Shown one piece after another: positions 1 to 9,500 of a stretch of DNA of 32,201 nucleotides. The notes beneath the pieces were generated by a model that worked only from the letters and a program-made list of their open reading frames with translations, ran no database searches and was not told where the DNA came from. The DNA comes from an uncultured Bacteroidaceae bacterium (lineage in GTDB: Bacteria; Bacteroidota; Bacteroidia; Bacteroidales; Bacteroidaceae): the NCBI GenBank assembly GCA_905234555.1, contig CAJOHO010000046.1, forward strand, positions 1-32,201. The letters run 5' to 3'. Each line of letters starts with the position of its first letter. Position 1 is the first letter of the stretch. Made by a program: the position numbers and the translations under genes.

Positions 1-1
1 G

Positions 2-277
2 CTGGACGACGTGATGCGCCTGCTCTACCAGCGTTACTACCACGAGCTCCAGCGCGGATTCACCGAAGAGGAGTTCTGGAGCGCCTGCGCCGAAGTGGCT
101 GGAGAGCCACTCACGGAAGTGCGACACCTCGTGGATACCACGGACGACATCCCCTACGACGACTACCTCACTGATGCCGGCCTGCGCATCGACACCACCT
201 CCTGGGCTATCCTCCCCGCGGAGAACCCCACACCCGCCCAGCAGCAATTCCTCCGTGCCATGAGCCTGGAGGAATAG
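2..277 (+). CDS. M61-type metallopeptidase, 3' fragment
   Basis: The reading frame is open to the left window edge, so this is the C-terminal 91 residues of a longer gene; an internal GTG/ATG near position 11 is not taken as the start. The visible text (LDDVMRLLYQRYYHELQRGF, then EEFWSACAEVAG, then a YDDYLTDAGL-like end) matches how C-terminal regions of M61 glycyl-aminopeptidase-like proteins run: a helical block ending in a 'Y..YL..AGL' motif, followed in many members by a PDZ domain. Here the protein stops about 27 residues after AGL, so any PDZ domain must lie upstream or be absent. The HExxH zinc site would be upstream and cannot be checked. Family assignment rests on recalled resemblance only. 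Confidence 0.55.
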   Translation: MDDVMRLLYQRYYHELQRGFTEEEFWSACAEVAGEPLTEVRHLVDTTDDIPYDDYLTDAGLRIDTTSWAILPAENPTPAQQQFLRAMSLEE

Positions 278-364
278 ATGCCTACGGCATCACATGCGAA
301 ACTTGAAATAATATAGTTTACGGATTATGAATACCAAGATTTTCAATTCAATGAGTTTGTTAGG

Positions 365-397
365 ACGCGAGGAGGCCTATCTGGCTTCTCCTCGCGT
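365..397 (+). terminator. hairpin downstream of the M61-type gene
   Basis: ACGCGAGGAG pairs with CTCCTCGCGT, and the loop contains a further GCC/GGC pairing. It is followed by TTTGG rather than a long T run, so it may terminate weakly. It lies 88 bp past the stop codon. Confidence 0.5.
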
Positions 398-535
398 TTG
401 GTCGTTTGTGCCTACCTGTTCGGTAGGTGTGGCGGTGGCGGTCTGTCAGGTAAGGATATGACGAAGGTGGATCGTAGTGCTACTTATATGTGCCGCTATC
501 TTGCCTGAAATAGAAGGCAGCCTTGTTGTCATTCA

Positions 536-654
536 TCAAAAGCAGCGGCTCCTTGCATCTTGTGCAGGGAGCCGTTGTAGCGTATGTGTTGTGATGGTTG
601 CTGTTATTATTCTTCGGGGAGAGTGCCCAGTTCGTAGCTCTTGGGGAGTGGACG
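536..654. repeat. direct repeat copy 1 (terminator plus lysA end)
   Basis: Aligns to 10285-10397 with five substitutions and one 6-bp insertion (about 96% identity over 113 aligned bases). It contains the hairpin CGGCTCCTTGCA...TGCAGGGAGCCG (546-574) and the last codons of a lysA-like gene on the minus strand. Weaker similarity continues to about 666. Confidence 0.9.
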
Positions 655-666
655 TTTGGCTTGTAC
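607..666 (-). pseudogene. relic of a lysA 3' end
   Basis: On the minus strand this stretch reads RPLPKSYELGTLPEE then two TAA stops. The intact lysA gene at 10347 ends RPLPKSYELGTLPEEQ. Both base changes inside the shared codons are synonymous (AAG/AAA for Lys, CCA/CCC for Pro), and the last difference is the loss of Gln with extra stops. Upstream of the Arg the text diverges quickly, so only about 15 to 20 codons remain. The synonymous pattern suggests it came from another functional lysA allele rather than by decay of a local copy, although two changes are little evidence. Confidence 0.75.
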
Positions 667-764
667 GATTTGACATGTAAGGTTTACAAAACGATGTGTG
701 CCAGACCCTTTTCTGTTCACGAAAAAGAATTTATTGCTTTTGGGGCAAATAAGTTGTGTCGAAA

Positions 765-797
765 TTTGGGTAGTTGGATTTTAATTTCGTATATTTG
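765..797 (+). promoter_or_regulatory. Bacteroidota-type promoter of the phosphoesterase unit
   Basis: TTTG at 765-768, a 21-bp spacer, and TATATTTG at 790-797 fit the -33 TTTG / -7 TAnnTTTG grammar of Bacteroidota sigma-ABfr promoters. The expected start site near 804 leaves a leader of about 70 to 95 nt before the coding region. Confidence 0.6.
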
Positions 798-875
798 CAG
801 AATATTTCATTGTGGCAAGGAGCCATACTTTAATAAATCTGCTTTAATTAATCACTTAACTAATAAAAAAGAATG

Positions 876-884
876 AAAAAAAAA
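876..884 (+). other. homopolymer of nine A in the start region
   Basis: The tract follows the ATG at 873-875 directly. With nine A the frame stops at 918-920 after 15 codons. Adding one A or removing two joins the ATG to the phosphoesterase frame and restores a complete signal peptide. Such tracts are classic sites of slipped-strand change and of polymerase slippage, and of base-calling errors. Confidence 0.8.
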
Positions 885-898
885 CGATTATTTTATGT

Positions 899-2275
899 AT
901 GTGCCTGCTTTTCTGTATGATTGCAAGAGCACAGATGACGTTCACGCTCAACGGCATCACGTATGACGATGTTGCTGAACGCGACAGCAAAGGCTTCACT
1001 ACCGTCACCCTGCCCGCAGGCACCGATTTGAGCGGACTGATTACCGCCGTGAGTGTTGACGGCACTACCGTAGATGCCGCACAGGTTACTCCAAATCCCA
1101 CGACCACAAAACTCAACTATGGCGAATTGAAGGTCTTTACTTACAACAACAAGGCTTACGGCTTCCGCTTCGAGGAGGATGTATGGTTCTGCGGAGTATT
1201 TTTCTCTGACTGCCACATCAACCAGGGTGATGGACATGATGGCACTAGCCAAGCAGACATGACCACCATCATGAACAACATTATTGCTATGGGCAAGGAC
1301 GGCACAAAGAAGGTGACCTTCACCACTAATCCTAACCTCACACCCAAGACCAGCATCATCTTCTGCCTTGGTGACATAGACCAGGACAAGGGCGACGACG
1401 GCAGTAGTGGTACTCACAATAACTTCTTGAGTTGTACAGCCGATATTGCGAAGGATGCTGGCATACCTTTTATATTTATAGCTGGCAACCACGATTTGAG
1501 TCCAGACTACTGGACGGGTAGCGACCCTGACTATGGTGTCACTTCAAGCGGTGCCAGTGCCGACAAGAAAACACTTTCAGCAATAACTGATAATAATAGT
1601 TACTGGAACGGTGTGGGCGTGTTCGACGAAAACATAGAATACTTTGAGGATAATTCGAGGTCTGTAGATTTCCAGTCGAAGCCCTTCACCTTCAAGTTTA
1701 AGGACGTGCGTTTCTACTGCGCTCACACTTATTGGTTCCAGAAACTATATAAGGGCTATTACACCAAACTTGGAAACCTTGTTCTCTCAAGTGCCACCTA
1801 TTATGCTCCAGACGGTGTAATCGATGCACTCAATACCTTCGTAGGATCGCATGCCGAGGATGCTTCCGTGTGGATGCAGCACTATCCTTGGTTGTCCGGT
1901 AGCGATTGCAACCGTTGGTGGCTCGACCAAAACGACGTAGGTAAATACATCCCTGCATCTGGTACTTCTGATTATGGTTCCTGCACCTCCGGCATCAACT
2001 ACAATGACCCTGACTTTGCCAACACAATGAAGAAAGACCCGCTGTCGGATATCATGATGAAGGCCGCAGGTAAGGTGGATGGCAAGGTACAGCACTTCTC
2101 TGGTCACTACCACCGCTTCGACGACCGCACTTATAACAATACTACCAATAACGGCTCCTCTGTTCATGACTACACTGTGGCTGCTAACGGTAATACGAAC
2201 CAAACCAATAACGCCTTCGTAGTTCTCTTCAAGCGTGGCGAGGGTGTGAAGGAAGTCATTCAAACTAAGTTCTAA
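899..2275 (+). CDS. secreted calcineurin-like metallophosphoesterase
   Basis: A 458-residue metallophosphoesterase, expected to hydrolyse phosphate esters outside the cytoplasm with two metal ions. The five family blocks are in order: SDCH (D104-x-H106), GDID (158-161), GNHD (196-199), a metal-ligand His in MQHYPW (H328) and GHYH (402-405). Residues 13-95 form a short beta-rich domain before the catalytic part. The in-frame ATG at 899 gives MCLLFCMIARAQ, a hydrophobic stretch ending like a signal peptidase site but lacking the usual basic start. The ATG at 873 with MKK is out of frame because the following A run has nine bases; ten or seven would give MKK(K)TIILCMCLLFCMIARAQ, an ideal signal peptide. 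The gene is therefore off by one base, phase variable, or carries a sequencing error. It lacks the sorting-type tail of its two large neighbours and is first in the unit, 30 bp before the next gene. Confidence 0.85.
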   Translation: MCLLFCMIARAQMTFTLNGITYDDVAERDSKGFTTVTLPAGTDLSGLITAVSVDGTTVDAAQVTPNPTTTKLNYGELKVFTYNNKAYGFRFEEDVWFCGVFFSDCHINQGDGHDGTSQADMTTIMNNIIAMGKDGTKKVTFTTNPNLTPKTSIIFCLGDIDQDKGDDGSSGTHNNFLSCTADIAKDAGIPFIFIAGNHDLSPDYWTGSDPDYGVTSSGASADKKTLSAITDNNSYWNGVGVFDENIEYFEDNSRSVDFQSKPFTFKFKDVRFYCAHTYWFQKLYKGYYTKLGNLVLSSATYYAPDGVIDALNTFVGSHAEDASVWMQHYPWLSGSDCNRWWLDQNDVGKYIPASGTSDYGSCTSGINYNDPDFANTMKKDPLSDIMMKAAGKVDGKVQHFSGHYHRFDDRTYNNTTNNGSSVHDYTVAANGNTNQTNNAFVVLFKRGEGVKEVIQTKF

Positions 2276-2305
2276 CCATATTACTAACAAGACATACATA
2301 CGACT

Positions 2306-5300
2306 ATGAATACAAAAAGATTTCTCATCGCAGCCCTTGCGCTGACCTGTCTCGCTGGTAATGCATGGGCAGATACAGACAAACTCACCACAGCTGACGG
2401 ATGGACAAAGATAACTACCGTTCCAACGGCATCGGATATAGCCAATAATTATTACGTGTTCGTGGATGCCACCCATGATCTCATGCTCGGCATCGGCAAA
2501 GGGGAACATAATACCACAAAATGGTACTCTCTCGCCCTCTATTACCGCACCTCTGTCAGTCCTACATCGAAGGATATCACACCCATGGTATGGACGTTGG
2601 AATCTAACGATGGAGGCTTCTCCATGCGCAACCTCGACCAACCAGAACATGTCTTTCAGACAGAGAATAACGCAGCATGGTATTACGACACCAACGATGT
2701 CACATCGTCAAATAGTTGGTCAAAAGTAAATTTAGCTTTGTCAGACGGCAAGTTTACGCTGGAGAACGGCAAATATACAGGCAACTATATCGGTCCTTGG
2801 ACGGACAACAATTTCACCAATGGCGCCGAGTGTGCAGCAAACAAGACTACAGCACTCAGAGGCTATTTCTATATTTACTCTATAAGTCGTGCGCAGTTCA
2901 AGCAGAACTTACTTGATAATGCATCCAGCAGTAACCCTGTTGATCTCACACCATGGTACGTCAACAATCCTACTTTTGACAATGGAGTTGGTTCAGAATG
3001 GGAATCTACTTTTACTGCTAATAGCTTAAGTTGGTGGGGTTCTCACGCATTTAGCAACACAGGTGCTGAGAATTATCAACAGGTGGCGAATTTCTATCAG
3101 GATCTAACGCTGCCCAACGGTAAGTACAAAGTTGCCATGCAAGGTGCTACGAGCAAGCCCGAAGAGAATGAGCCATACGTCTATGGCATCCATAATGGCA
3201 CAAAGACTAAAACCTATTTCACCCAAAGCACCCAGACAACGCCTGATGGTAATAAATGGAATGATATGCAATATACCTTACTCCAAATGATGAGCAACCG
3301 AACATGGGGACAAGTGATGACGGATGAAATCACTGTGACAACAGGCTCACTCACCATTGGCTATGCAAACGAAGGAGGATGGTCATGGGATGTCTTCGAC
3401 AACTTCAAACTTTACTGTACGGGTGTCGACCTCTCGGCTTATGAGACACAGCTCTCTGATTTGGTGGATGAGTGCAACGACTTCATCAGTTCGGGTGTGG
3501 TTCCTGATGCTTGCGAAACAGCTATTAGTTCTGCCATCACAACATACAATAAATCGTACGAGACAGCCAAGGAGTACAGTACTGCTATCGTTGCACTGAC
3601 CGCAGTTCTTAACACTTATAAGAACGATACCGAGCTGCAAACCGCATACGCTGCCTACAAGACGATGCGCACCAATGTGCAGGAACTGGAGAACACCACC
3701 TTATATAAATATACTGACCCTGGTAGTGCAAAAACCACTTTCGATGCAGCTATCAGTAGTGCTAACACAGCCGTAGAGGCTGCCACTACGGCATCTGCTA
3801 TCAACACGCAGACTGCCAATATCCGCGCCGCCGCCCTGACCTTCGTCAGCAGTGTCACCGCCGAGGACGGAAACCCATTTAACCTGACATTCCTTGCTTC
3901 CACAGCCGCTGCCGACTGGCAGACTGCCAGCGGATTGAACGCTGCAGAGACAGCTCCTTCGTGGTCGGTACCTAAACCTGATCCTTCGATGGCAGACTTT
4001 GTGGAAAGCTATACTCAGGCAGCAGGTGGTGAGAGCATCACTGGTAATATCCTTTATCAGACGCTCAGTGGAATGCCTGCAGGTTATTACACGGTAGCGC
4101 TTTATGCAGCTGCTTCTTATACTCCAAATCGTGGCTCATTGGAAGAAAAGTGCACTGATGGACAGCCTAACATCACTTTCGGCTTTGCAGGAGACAACAG
4201 CCTGTCGCTGCCAGTGGTACATCGCACATCCCTCACCGCTGCCGACCAAGTGCCCGTGAACCTCTCCGTTCAACAGGCTTCGTCTGGTGGCCTTACGTTT
4301 GGCATCAAGAAGACCGCTGCAGGTTCCAACTGGCACGTGGCTCAGATTTACACCATTACTTATAGTAAAGATCCCGACCTTACCATCCTTAAGGCTGACC
4401 GCGATGCTCTCGTGTCAGAAGCTAACGGTTTGCTCGCCAGCGACGATGCGAACCTTTTGACTCCGGATCAGCAAAATGCACTTAGCTCAGCTATCAGCAC
4501 CGCCGAAGCTGCCAATACCTTCGATGAGCTGACTGAGGTTACCCTCAACACCCTGCCCAACGCTATACAGGCTGCCAAGCAGCAGATTCAATTGGTGAAA
4601 GCTAATCGCGTGGAGATGATAGCTGCTTTGGAACGCTTCGAGAATGACTACAACCTCGCCGACGGTACCGATTATGGTCGCTTGACGATGAGTGCCGATG
4701 CTTGGGAAACTCTTATCGGAAAGGTGAATGCCGTCACTACTGCCCTCGACGATGTGTCGCAAGTAAGCAGCTACAGCACAGTCAAGAATGAACTCGTTGC
4801 CCAGATGGACGCCACCGATGCTTCCCTCCGCCTCTTCAAGAGCTATAAGGCTATGGTGGAAGGTACAACAGCACTGAGTATCATAGATGGAACAACCTAT
4901 GCTGCCAGCAGCTATATGGATACTGATACCAAGGAAAATGAGGCCATTACCGCCCTTAACAACGCTTTCGGCACTTACGCTAACAGCCAGATAGATGCAT
5001 TCAGCGTAGCAGGCTTCCTTGGTAGCAACCTTGATTTCAGCACAGTTCCTTCTTCGGGAGCTTACGTTGTAAACTCTGCTTCGCCCAATGTTCTTGACCT
5101 TACCGGCTGGGAGGAATATGCTGTTGTTGGCGATGGTTCAGTAAACTATCGAATACAGATAAACACCAGCTCCTCAGAGACCACACCACAAGAAAACACG
5201 CTCTATATTCGTGCAAACTGGGGTGACTACAAGCCCACATTGCAGGCTTTCAAACAAAAAATGTTGCCAGTGGGTAAATACACTCTGACCTTCAAAGCTA

Positions 5301-6289
5301 AGGAGAAGGAAGGACGTACCTATCGTGGTACCAACCTTAACTACTATCAGTTGGGTAATAATAAAGAATATTTTGAGACCAGCGGAACAGATTGGGAAAC
5401 AATCACCAAGACTATTGAGGTTACGAGTAATCCCACACCTTTCGACCTCTCCTTTGGATTCGCTTGGAGTGGTAGTGGTGGCCAACCATACGAGATTCTC
5501 GTCGATGATGTTACTCTGACTTATTTCCGCGATGCCATCGAGTTGGCAAATGATGCCAATAACGCTACAATTATCAGTGAAAATAACGGCAAGACAGTCA
5601 ACGCTACGTTGAAGGACCGCACCCTCTTTAAGAACCGCACCTGGAACACGCTTTGCTTGCCTTTCAACATGACCTCCGAACAAGTTACAGCTCAACTGGC
5701 ACCAACCTCCCTGATGGAACTTGATGTCGAAGGGAAATATGATGCTGAAGGTCATAAGGACGATAATGGAAGTTATCAAACTGGTCTCAACGGCACTACG
5801 CTTTATCTCTACTTCAAGACTGCAAACGCCATCACTGCAGGCAAACCATATTTAATTAAGTGGAACAGTGGAGATAACTTTGTAAATCCAACATTCAGAG
5901 CTGTTACTGTTACTTTCTCTGATGGCGATCCTACTGGAATTCAGAGTAAGAACGGTTCCGTTACTTTCCAGGGTACCTATTCTCCAGTATCGCTTGTCAA
6001 GGACGATCCGTCGAATCTCTATATGGGCTCTGACAGCAAACTCTACTGGCCAGTCAGTGAAGGGTTCAAAGTCAACGCCTTCCGTGCCTATTTCCAGCTG
6101 AGCAATCCCTCGCCAGTCAAGGCCTTTGTACTCGGATTCGACGACAGCGATCCTACAACCGAAATCATCGACGTAGCAGCAGATTCTTCGCTTTCAGAGT
6201 GGCACACACTCGACGGTCGTCGTCTTGGTGCCAAGCCAACCCAACGCGGCATCTATATCAACAATGGTCGTAAAGTAATAGTTAAGTAA
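2306..6289 (+). CDS. large modular secreted surface protein with C-terminal sorting-type tail
   Basis: A 1327-residue protein of unknown function. Residues 1-22 are a signal peptide (cut after AWA). Residues about 25-200 form a module also found twice in the EEP protein downstream (shared run of LxxRNxxxxxxxFQTxxxAxxY and an ENGKYxxxxxGPW-like end). Then come three beta-rich, carbohydrate-binding-like segments (about 220-375, 525-690, 910-1085), each typically closing with a D(N/D)xxLxY-like strand. They alternate with Ala/Thr-rich helical segments resembling FIVAR-type spacers (375-520, 690-910). Residues about 1085-1280 are nearly the same as the end of the downstream protein. The last ~40 residues (WHTLDGRRL, then GIYI and a basic end) look like the tails that guide Bacteroidota proteins to the surface by the Por/type IX system. 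No catalytic motif is seen, so binding or scaffolding is likelier than catalysis. Confidence 0.75.
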   Translation: MNTKRFLIAALALTCLAGNAWADTDKLTTADGWTKITTVPTASDIANNYYVFVDATHDLMLGIGKGEHNTTKWYSLALYYRTSVSPTSKDITPMVWTLESNDGGFSMRNLDQPEHVFQTENNAAWYYDTNDVTSSNSWSKVNLALSDGKFTLENGKYTGNYIGPWTDNNFTNGAECAANKTTALRGYFYIYSISRAQFKQNLLDNASSSNPVDLTPWYVNNPTFDNGVGSEWESTFTANSLSWWGSHAFSNTGAENYQQVANFYQDLTLPNGKYKVAMQGATSKPEENEPYVYGIHNGTKTKTYFTQSTQTTPDGNKWNDMQYTLLQMMSNRTWGQVMTDEITVTTGSLTIGYANEGGWSWDVFDNFKLYCTGVDLSAYETQLSDLVDECNDFISSGVVPDACETAISSAITTYNKSYETAKEYSTAIVALTAVLNTYKNDTELQTAYAAYKTMRTNVQELENTTLYKYTDPGSAKTTFDAAISSANTAVEAATTASAINTQTANIRAAALTFVSSVTAEDGNPFNLTFLASTAAADWQTASGLNAAETAPSWSVPKPDPSMADFVESYTQAAGGESITGNILYQTLSGMPAGYYTVALYAAASYTPNRGSLEEKCTDGQPNITFGFAGDNSLSLPVVHRTSLTAADQVPVNLSVQQASSGGLTFGIKKTAAGSNWHVAQIYTITYSKDPDLTILKADRDALVSEANGLLASDDANLLTPDQQNALSSAISTAEAANTFDELTEVTLNTLPNAIQAAKQQIQLVKANRVEMIAALERFENDYNLADGTDYGRLTMSADAWETLIGKVNAVTTALDDVSQVSSYSTVKNELVAQMDATDASLRLFKSYKAMVEGTTALSIIDGTTYAASSYMDTDTKENEAITALNNAFGTYANSQIDAFSVAGFLGSNLDFSTVPSSGAYVVNSASPNVLDLTGWEEYAVVGDGSVNYRIQINTSSSETTPQENTLYIRANWGDYKPTLQAFKQKMLPVGKYTLTFKAKEKEGRTYRGTNLNYYQLGNNKEYFETSGTDWETITKTIEVTSNPTPFDLSFGFAWSGSGGQPYEILVDDVTLTYFRDAIELANDANNATIISENNGKTVNATLKDRTLFKNRTWNTLCLPFNMTSEQVTAQLAPTSLMELDVEGKYDAEGHKDDNGSYQTGLNGTTLYLYFKTANAITAGKPYLIKWNSGDNFVNPTFRAVTVTFSDGDPTGIQSKNGSVTFQGTYSPVSLVKDDPSNLYMGSDSKLYWPVSEGFKVNAFRAYFQLSNPSPVKAFVLGFDDSDPTTEIIDVAADSSLSEWHTLDGRRLGAKPTQRGIYINNGRKVIVK

Positions 6290-6331
6290 TATATTCAGAG
6301 TAATAAATGTTCTAATAAATAATCAATCGTT

Positions 6332-6529
6332 ATGAAGAAGAAATTTATATCACCGGCTATAATGGTCGTCAATATGCAAGTCATCAACATGCTGGCTATA
6401 AGCCAAGCGAAGAGCAACGTAAGTTTGGGTTGGGGAGGCAAAGGCAATGTTGACGATGAAGCCCAAATTGGTTACAGGAACGGATGGGGCAGTGATGAAG
6501 AAGAAAATACGGACAGATATAAGTGGTGA
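6332..6529 (+). CDS. small 65-residue protein of unknown function
   Basis: Encodes MKKKFISPAIMVVNM, a hydrophobic patch ending near NMLAIS, then a Gly/Asn/Trp-rich acidic tail (GWGGKG, GWGSDEEE). It lies between the two large surface-protein genes, 42 bp after one, and ends 50 bp before the probable start of the next. Small proteins beginning MKK.(Y/F)I.P...V and carrying a Ser or Cys after a hydrophobic patch are common near surface-protein genes in Prevotella; I know of no assigned role. The two WG motifs and the lack of a clear signal cleavage site leave open a peptide precursor, a chaperone or a membrane-associated factor. The hydrophobic patch is short for a full transmembrane helix. Confidence 0.6.
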   Translation: MKKKFISPAIMVVNMQVINMLAISQAKSNVSLGWGGKGNVDDEAQIGYRNGWGSDEEENTDRYKW

Positions 6530-6579
6530 ATCGTCAGAAGATCCCCATTCTTATTTTGTGTAAAAATCATGAAAGAACA

Positions 6580-9500
6580 ATGGTGAAAGTTCGAATTATG
6601 CGCACATTGCTATCCCTGATCCTATGGACAGGGATGGCATTGTCAGCTACGGCTGCCGACTATACTACCTATCTCACTACCGCACGTGGGTTCACGGAGG
6701 TGACGAGCACAGACGCCATCTGGGGTGACGCCGATTATTACTACATCCTCGCACCCGCTGAGAGCCATGAGTATATAGTGGGTGTAGGCGGCTATGAGGC
6801 AAAGCCAGATTGGGCCAGCGGAGACTCGAAGGCTCTGCGATTGCACTCTGCCGCCACCGACCCTGTGCTCGACCTCACCAATTTCTTTACCATCGAGAAA
6901 AGCGGCGATTACATCGGTCTGCGCAACGTGGTCTACGACACCGACCTCTTCCAGACCCATGACGGGGCGGGTTACATGTACGTGAACTCCTACACGGACA
7001 AGACCCTTGACGAGTGGAGTTACCTCATTCCCCACTGGCAAAATGCTGGCTACTGGCTGTTCGAGAACGGCAAGTACCCAGCATCAAATACTGAAGGTTG
7101 TCGCGGCTATATGGGTTCGTGGACGCCCGGACGCATGGCACTGGATGAGCCTATCGCCCTGAACCGCCTGAACACCGACGGCGACCCCGCCGGCCACTAT
7201 CGCCTGTTTCGCATCCGTCGCACCGACCTCATGGCTCTGCGCCTCTACGCCACCATGCTTACCAGCGAGAACGGCTTTACCGAGGTGACATCAACGGAAT
7301 CCATGAGCACCGACCCTTCGCAGGTCTACCTCATCACCTCAGCCGAGCAGCCCGGACTCTTCGTCGGAGTTGGACGCTATGAGGAGAAGCCCGACTGGGC
7401 AGGTGAGGACACCAAGGCACTGCGCTACCGCCAGGCAGGTAATCCTGTGCTTGACCTCTCCAACTTTTTCACCATTGAGAAAGATGGCGACTTCATCGGT
7501 TTGCGCAACGTGGTACACCACACGAGCCTTTTCCAGACACACGACAACGCTGGCTTCATGTATGTACTTACATACACCGAGCCGACTATGAGCGACTGGT
7601 GCTGCCTCAAGCCCACCTACCAGAACGGCTACTGGCTCTTCGAGAGTGGCAAGTATCCCATATCCTCCGGCAATTGGGCTTGTGGATACCTCGGTCCATG
7701 GAACAAACGTGTGGAGGCCGATGAGCCTATCGCCCTGAACCGCCGTAATATCGATGGCGATGAGGCCGGCCACTACCGTCTCTGGCGCATTAGCCGTGCC
7801 AACCTCTTCAGCCTCATGCAGGCAGCCAGTGGCGATGATGTCACTTGGAAGATCACCAACCCCTCATTTGAGCAGGGTGAGACAGGATGGACGCTTACAG
7901 GCAAAGATGCGAATGGGAACGACGAATTCACTGCCCGTGACTATGGTATGACAGGCAAAGCTGGTGGAAAGCTGATGAATGCATTCCAGTGGTGGGCACC
8001 GTCGCTCAGCGTCACGCAGACCGTCGCCAATTTGCCCGCCGGACAATATGAATTGTCGGGCACGGTGGCCTCATGGAAAGACCGACCCATCACTTTCGAG
8101 GCCAATGCTTCAAAAACAACGGCTACTGGCGTTCATGCCGATGGTGGTATCAAGGTGAAAACAAGTGTTACCATCGGTATCGATGGTCAGCTCACTATCA
8201 CCGCTGGCAGCACCACCGACTGGTGGACGGAAGGACGTGTGCAGTTAGAAAACGAGGACCGCGGTTTTTTCAAGCTCGACGACGTGCAACTGCGTTGTAC
8301 CTCGCTCGCCCTCGATGCCATGGCTGTACGCCTGCCAAACAATGAGACGAAACTAGTTCCTGGCCAGTGGTACTACTACGAAACCGACTACAGCACAGAG
8401 TACCAGCTCGTAGGCCCGCTCAACGGTCTCGTCTACACTACTGACGGCACAGCGCTCGCGTCCAGCGGTTTTCCTGCTGGAACCGCTGCCACTCGCACTA
8501 TGACCCTACCTGTGGGTCGAACCTATATCAAGACCTCTACAGAAAACGCTACCCTCGTTATCATGCCCTACCGCAATGTCGAAGAGGGCACCTTCACAGC
8601 CGTGGCACTCAACGTAGACGGACTGCCAAAGAAAATTAACTATGGTATAGGTTCATACGACTTGAACCCTGACGGTCCAGGTAGTGACGGCACACTGAAG
8701 ATTAGTCAGTACTTATCGTCGAAGAACTACGACTTCATCGGCTGCTCAGAAGACTTCAACTATAACGGCTCGCTTATGGAATACCTTAAAGACCGCTACT
8801 CCTGCGGCACCATTCGCAATACCCTCAGCGTGACCGATATCGACTACTGGCAACTGATTCAAGGAAAAATCCACGTCGATACCGATGGTCTGAACCTTCT
8901 TTGGAAGAACAGTAAAATCTCTGCCACCAACGAGAGCTGGACGAAGTGGAATGACACCGAGTCCACCGATGGCAATCAGTACGTGAACAAAGGTTTCCGA
9001 TACTATAATGTGACCATCGACGGACGTGCAAGCATCGATGTGTTCATCCTTCACATGGATGCCGGCGACACGAATGCCACTTGGTCGCGAGAGTCGCAGT
9101 GGCGCCAACTAGCTGAAGCCATCAACAACAGCGACCACAGCCGTGCAAAACTCATCATCGGTGATACCAACAGCCGCTATACCCGCGAAGATGTGACCGC
9201 CAACTTCTTCAACCGTCTCAGCACTGATTTCAACGCAAGCGACGTCTGGGTGGAAAAATACCGAAACGGCATCTATCCCACAACGGATATGGCCAACCTG
9301 ACCGACCAAAGCGACGTGGACAACTACACGAACTACGAGATTGTGGACAAGATCATCTACATCAACCCCACTGCCGCCAATACCGTAAGGCTTACCCCAC
9401 AAACTTTCAACATTCAGCACGACTACACCTACGGCTATGTAGATGGCAACGATGACACCACACCTCTTGGCGACCACCATCCCGTTGTCGTCTCGTTCAA

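Larger units (their letters stand above)
278..872. other. non-coding stretch left of the phosphoesterase unit
   Basis: About 595 bp without a credible gene. It holds, in order, a strong GC-rich hairpin (365-397), a small hairpin CCTACC/GGTAGG (411-427), a near-copy of the lysA terminator plus lysA 3' end (536-666), and a Bacteroidota-type promoter (765-797) for the gene that follows. Short open frames here (477-680, 598-876) lack protein-like composition and overlap these elements. Confidence 0.7.

Noticed and set aside
477..876. Short open frames left of the phosphoesterase gene
   Set aside because: They overlap the terminator, the lysA relic and the promoter; no coding-like composition.
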